31,410 nt of DNA, taken from positions 1-31,410 of the IMG/VR virus record IMGVR_UViG_3300028027_000159; one strand, given 5' to 3'. Source of the stretch: a virus. Of this stretch, positions 29,666 to 31,410 are shown piece by piece; positions within the stretch are counted from its first letter, which is position 1; the number at the start of each line of letters is the position of its first letter. A program made the translations under genes and the position numbers. The notes below the pieces were generated by a model. It saw nothing but the letters and a program-made list of their open reading frames with translations, searched no databases and was not told the origin of the DNA.

Positions 29666-29911
29666 ATGAGTAAAGCAAATTTGACATTTGACCTTGACGA
29701 CAGGGACGATCGTATTGAGTTCGAGCGCATGATGAAGGCGCGCGATATGGCAATGGCGTTGTGGGAACTCGACATGAACGGTTATCGTAAGTTCACGAAG
29801 TACAACGACCGCCAGGAAGGCGCGTACCAAGAAGGCATCGAAGAAGTATTCGAATACATACGCGAGCTTTTGAAAGAACATCAAATAGACGTTGAACAAC
29901 TAATCGTATAA
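29666..29911 (+). CDS. Conserved-type small phage protein (81 aa)
   Basis: The product opens MSKANLTFDLDDRDDRIEFE. A beta start is followed by RMMKARDMAMALWELDMNGY, KYNDRQEGAYQEGIEEVFEY and a helical acidic end. The pattern 'F.L...D..EF...M.....A..LWELD..LR...KY' is one I remember as common next to terminase genes in phages; the role is unknown. It follows terS by 23 bases and precedes a Cys-rich small gene. Confidence 0.65.
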   Translation: MSKANLTFDLDDRDDRIEFERMMKARDMAMALWELDMNGYRKFTKYNDRQEGAYQEGIEEVFEYIRELLKEHQIDVEQLIV

Positions 29912-29913
29912 AC

Positions 29914-30093
29914 ATGGCGGATATAACAATGTGCAAAGGTATTAACTGCAACCAAACAAACACCTGTTATCGGTACATAGCGAAAGCGAACCCATACCGA
30001 CAAAGCTACTTTGAAAAAACACCTGTGTTGAAGGGCGGCGACTGCGAAATGTTTTGGGACACGCGAGAAATAAAAGCGCACCCGAACGGGTAA
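29914..30093 (+). CDS. Small Cys-rich phage protein (59 aa)
   Basis: The product MADITMCKGINCNQTNTCYR continues YIAKANPYRQSYFEKTPV and ends GGDCEMFWDTREIKAHPNG. Four cysteines in the order CxxxxCxxxxxC...C, with the TCYRYxAKxNPYRQSYF block, are the mark of a short zinc-binding family common in phages beside terminase genes. No function is known. Begins two bases after the previous stop. Confidence 0.7.
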   Translation: MADITMCKGINCNQTNTCYRYIAKANPYRQSYFEKTPVLKGGDCEMFWDTREIKAHPNG

Positions 30094-30325
30094 CGCAATA
30101 TGCAAAATGAACATAATCGTAACCTAGCGGGTACGAATTAAACGTAGTTGAATTGTCAGAACAAACCTGACAAAACAGATACACAAACAAAAGACAGGAC
30201 AAGACAATTAGTGGCAAATGTTTGTCACAATTATTTGAAAAACTGTGACACTTTATAATGTGATTTCGTCGCAAGTATAGTAGATTTTTGCGACAAAGAA
30301 CAACGAAATAACAATACAATAAGGA
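30094..30325. promoter_or_regulatory. Intergenic control region before the late operon, rich in TGTCA/TGACA palindromes
   Basis: The 232 bases hold no gene I can support. A perfect 7-bp hairpin TTGTCAG-AACAAAC-CTGACAA (30153-30173) is followed by repeats of GACA, then the inverted repeat TGTCACA-N14-TGTGACA (30223-30250) and a third TGTGA at 30261. TAGATTTT (30282-30289 region) resembles a -7 box. The cluster suggests operator sites or an origin-type region upstream of the rightward late operon. The ribbon-helix-helix or DnaA-like protein could bind here; this is untested. Confidence 0.5.
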
Positions 30326-30481
30326 ATGAGCGAAAACAAATTGAACTTTCTCAAATCACAGATAAGCGTGTTCAATCCAACGTGGACAAAAGCGCAGGTT
30401 GAAATGGAAGCAATCAGAATATACAACGAAGCAAACACTATTGACGACGACGACGAAGGTTGTCTTTATTGCGGATCGTAG
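30326..30481 (+). CDS. Small acidic protein (51 aa) heading the late operon
   Basis: The product starts MSENKLNFLKSQISVFNPTW, continues TKAQVEMEAIRIYNEANTID and ends DDDDEGCLYCGS, with a CxxC pair at the C-terminus. The start is preceded by AAGGA, but only at a distance of zero, so translation probably does not depend on it. No family recognised. It sits between the regulatory region and the chaperone gene. Confidence 0.55.
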   Translation: MSENKLNFLKSQISVFNPTWTKAQVEMEAIRIYNEANTIDDDDEGCLYCGS

Positions 30482-30523
30482 TCAACAAAACAATTGATAT
30501 TGTAGATATTAAACAACAAACAA

Positions 30524-31108
30524 ATGAGCATCAAAGTAAGTATCCCCGCCGACTATTCTTCGATTAGCGTCAAGCAATACGTTGACTATCACGCAGCGAA
30601 GAACGACATAGACAAGTTGGTGTCAATTAGTAACCTACTGAAGGAACAAGCCGAACAAATTCCTTTCCAACACTTGCCGACCTTAATACAAGCGTTCGAA
30701 GAAACATTGAAGAACGAATCAGCGAAGTTCTTCGAAACGATTACTATCAAAGATAAAGACTTTGGTTTTATTCCCGACCTGTATTCTATTTCAATGGGTG
30801 AATACGCGGACATTTCAACGTGGGCATCCGACGTGTCAACGAACATGGTTAAGATAATGGGAACGCTTTACAGACCTATTGACAAACGCGTTGGAAAAAA
30901 GTACACAATCGTACCTCACAACAAACAAAACAGAGAGTTAGTTGAAGGGTACGTTGAGCAGATGACACTCGAACAATTCAATGGTGCGCTGCTTTTTTTT
31001 TCGACTTTGCTAGCCGAACTAAGCAACACTTCGCTAGATTATTTGGAGAACGAAGTGAAGAAGTTGACGACGGAATTGACGGAGCAATTGAAGACCGAGA
31101 AGGACTGA
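30524..31108 (+). CDS. Tail assembly chaperone, short (G-type) product
   Basis: The zero-frame product has 194 residues. It starts VSIPADYSSISVKQYVDYHA, a pattern of Bacteroidota phage tail-chaperone proteins ('IP...S.IS..QY..Y'), then PFQHLPTLIQAFEETLKNES and a helical C-terminal half (KKYTIVPHNKQNRELVEGYV, FNGALLFFSTLLAELS). These chaperones coat the tape measure during tail assembly and typically are made in two forms by frameshifting. The gene carries such a signal near its end. It is at the head of the late operon, far from the tape measure at 7071-9275. Confidence 0.65.
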   Translation: MSIKVSIPADYSSISVKQYVDYHAAKNDIDKLVSISNLLKEQAEQIPFQHLPTLIQAFEETLKNESAKFFETITIKDKDFGFIPDLYSISMGEYADISTWASDVSTNMVKIMGTLYRPIDKRVGKKYTIVPHNKQNRELVEGYVEQMTLEQFNGALLFFSTLLAELSNTSLDYLENEVKKLTTELTEQLKTEKD

Positions 31109-31284
31109 ATCAAGTCTTAGGACGCTACGGTTGGTATCACTTGTTCATGGAAGCCTGCGGTCGCGACATAACAAAGTTGGACGCAATTACGGAAAAATCA
31201 GCGTGGGAAATATTTACATTTATGACTTACTTAATCGATTACAACTATGTCCAACATTCAAAGCTACAACGCCTTAATAGATAG
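30524..31284 (+). CDS. Tail assembly chaperone, frameshifted (GT-type) product
   Basis: Reading the T-run at 30994-31000 with a -1 shift continues an open frame for 94 codons (31000-31284). That gives about 253 residues: FDFASRTKQHFARLFGERSE, GIDGAIEDREGLNQVLGRYG, then a compact domain (WYHLFMEACGRDITKLDAIT, EIFTFMTYLIDYNYVQHSKL). The domain has protein-like composition and no ATG for independent translation near its start. This is the classical G/GT arrangement of lambda-like and Bacteroidota phages. The extension overlaps the next gene start (31247) by 38 bases. The frame is seen; the recoding is inferred. Confidence 0.6.
30994..31037 (+). promoter_or_regulatory. Programmed -1 frameshift signal (slippery T-run and hairpin)
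   Basis: Nine T's at 30993-31001 contain the heptamer T TTT TTT in frame (30994-31000). After a 9-nt spacer a hairpin follows: CTAGC-c-GAA (31010-31018) with TTC-GCTAG (31030-31037), eight pairs and one bulge. Slippery site, spacer length and stem all fit the usual -1 signal. Confidence 0.7.
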
Positions 31285-31410
31285 ATTTCACGCCTTCGCG
31301 TCTGGTCACTTTATTCTCAAAAGATTTTCACACGGACAGATTGAAGTTTCCGACCTTGAAAAGTTTGGTGAATATCCGTTCATGCACGTCGTGCCTTCCA
31401 ACGTTAGCTA
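31247..31410 (+). CDS. 5' part of the neck domain-fibre gene (continues at base 1)
   Basis: The ATG at 31247 opens MSNIQSYNALIDRFHAFASG, then HFILKRFSHGQIEVSDLEKF and GEYPFMHVVPSNVS, with two bases left at the edge that complete a Tyr codon with base 1. 'YNALI.RF..FA..H......F..G......' is the opening of tail-completion/neck proteins in Bacteroidota phages. The GT product overlaps this start by 38 bases. See the entry at 1-2344 for the remaining domains. Confidence 0.8.
   Translation, partial: MSNIQSYNALIDRFHAFASGHFILKRFSHGQIEVSDLEKFGEYPFMHVVPSNVS

Noticed and set aside
1-31410. CRISPR array, insertion sequence or integrase with att sites
   Set aside because: No regularly spaced repeats, no transposase or recombinase motifs and no tRNA gene were seen on either strand.

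Overview
The window looks like the complete, circularly permuted genome of a tailed phage of a Bacteroidota host, most likely an aquatic Flavobacteriia-type bacterium. The support is: AT-rich, tightly packed genes with ATGA/TAATG overlaps; almost no Shine-Dalgarno sequences, with A-rich leaders such as 'aacaataaaaa' before start codons; TAnnTTTG-type -7 promoter boxes; and structural proteins of kinds typical of Bacteroidota siphophages. Circularity is inferred from one gene. The reading frame that starts at 31247 leaves two bases at the right edge, and these join base 1 to continue in frame to 2344. No integrase, repressor or tRNA gene was seen, so a lytic lifestyle is more likely, though not proven.

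Layout. (1) 30326-31410 joined to 1-17770, plus strand: late genes. In order they are a tail-assembly chaperone with a -1 frameshift extension, a neck/tail-completion domain fused to a tail fibre, an HK97-gp10-like protein, two large tail proteins, a tape measure, an XkdF-like prohead protease, a scaffold-like protein, the major capsid protein, a tail-tube candidate, the portal, a head-tail adaptor, and then a lysis cassette (GH24 endolysin, two holin-like membrane proteins, a metallophosphoesterase and a spanin-like protein). Tail genes precede head genes, the reverse of the usual siphophage order. (2) 17733-26676, minus strand: early genes. They run leftward from a divergent promoter region near 26.7 kb through many small proteins, an SSB-like protein, a DnaA-domain-IV-like protein, two replication-type proteins, a C5-cytosine methyltransferase containing a 276-codon overprinted frame, the large terminase and a ribbon-helix-helix protein. 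(3) 26779-30093, mostly plus strand: VRR-NUC nuclease, sigma-like factor, a Cys-rich protein, a 534-bp non-coding region, the small terminase and accessory proteins.

The most unusual element is the non-coding region at 28323-28856. It can fold into about twelve helices with two interleaved (pseudoknotted) pairings, and promoter-like sequences face inward from both ends. I recognise no known RNA family in it; it is the best candidate here for something undescribed. The other strong points are the frameshift signal at 30994-31037 (T-run plus a hairpin 9 nt downstream), the overprinted ORF inside the methyltransferase, the neck-fibre fusion, and the large terminase lying about 10 kb from the small terminase on the opposite strand.

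How the genes fit together: the leftward genes would reprogramme and replicate DNA using host polymerase and helicase, since no phage polymerase or helicase is visible. The DnaA-like, SSB-like and two replication-type proteins probably redirect host replication to a phage origin. The sigma-like factor may switch on the late promoter region around 30.1-30.3 kb, which drives morphogenesis and lysis around the circle. All family assignments are from sequence patterns read by eye, not from database searches.
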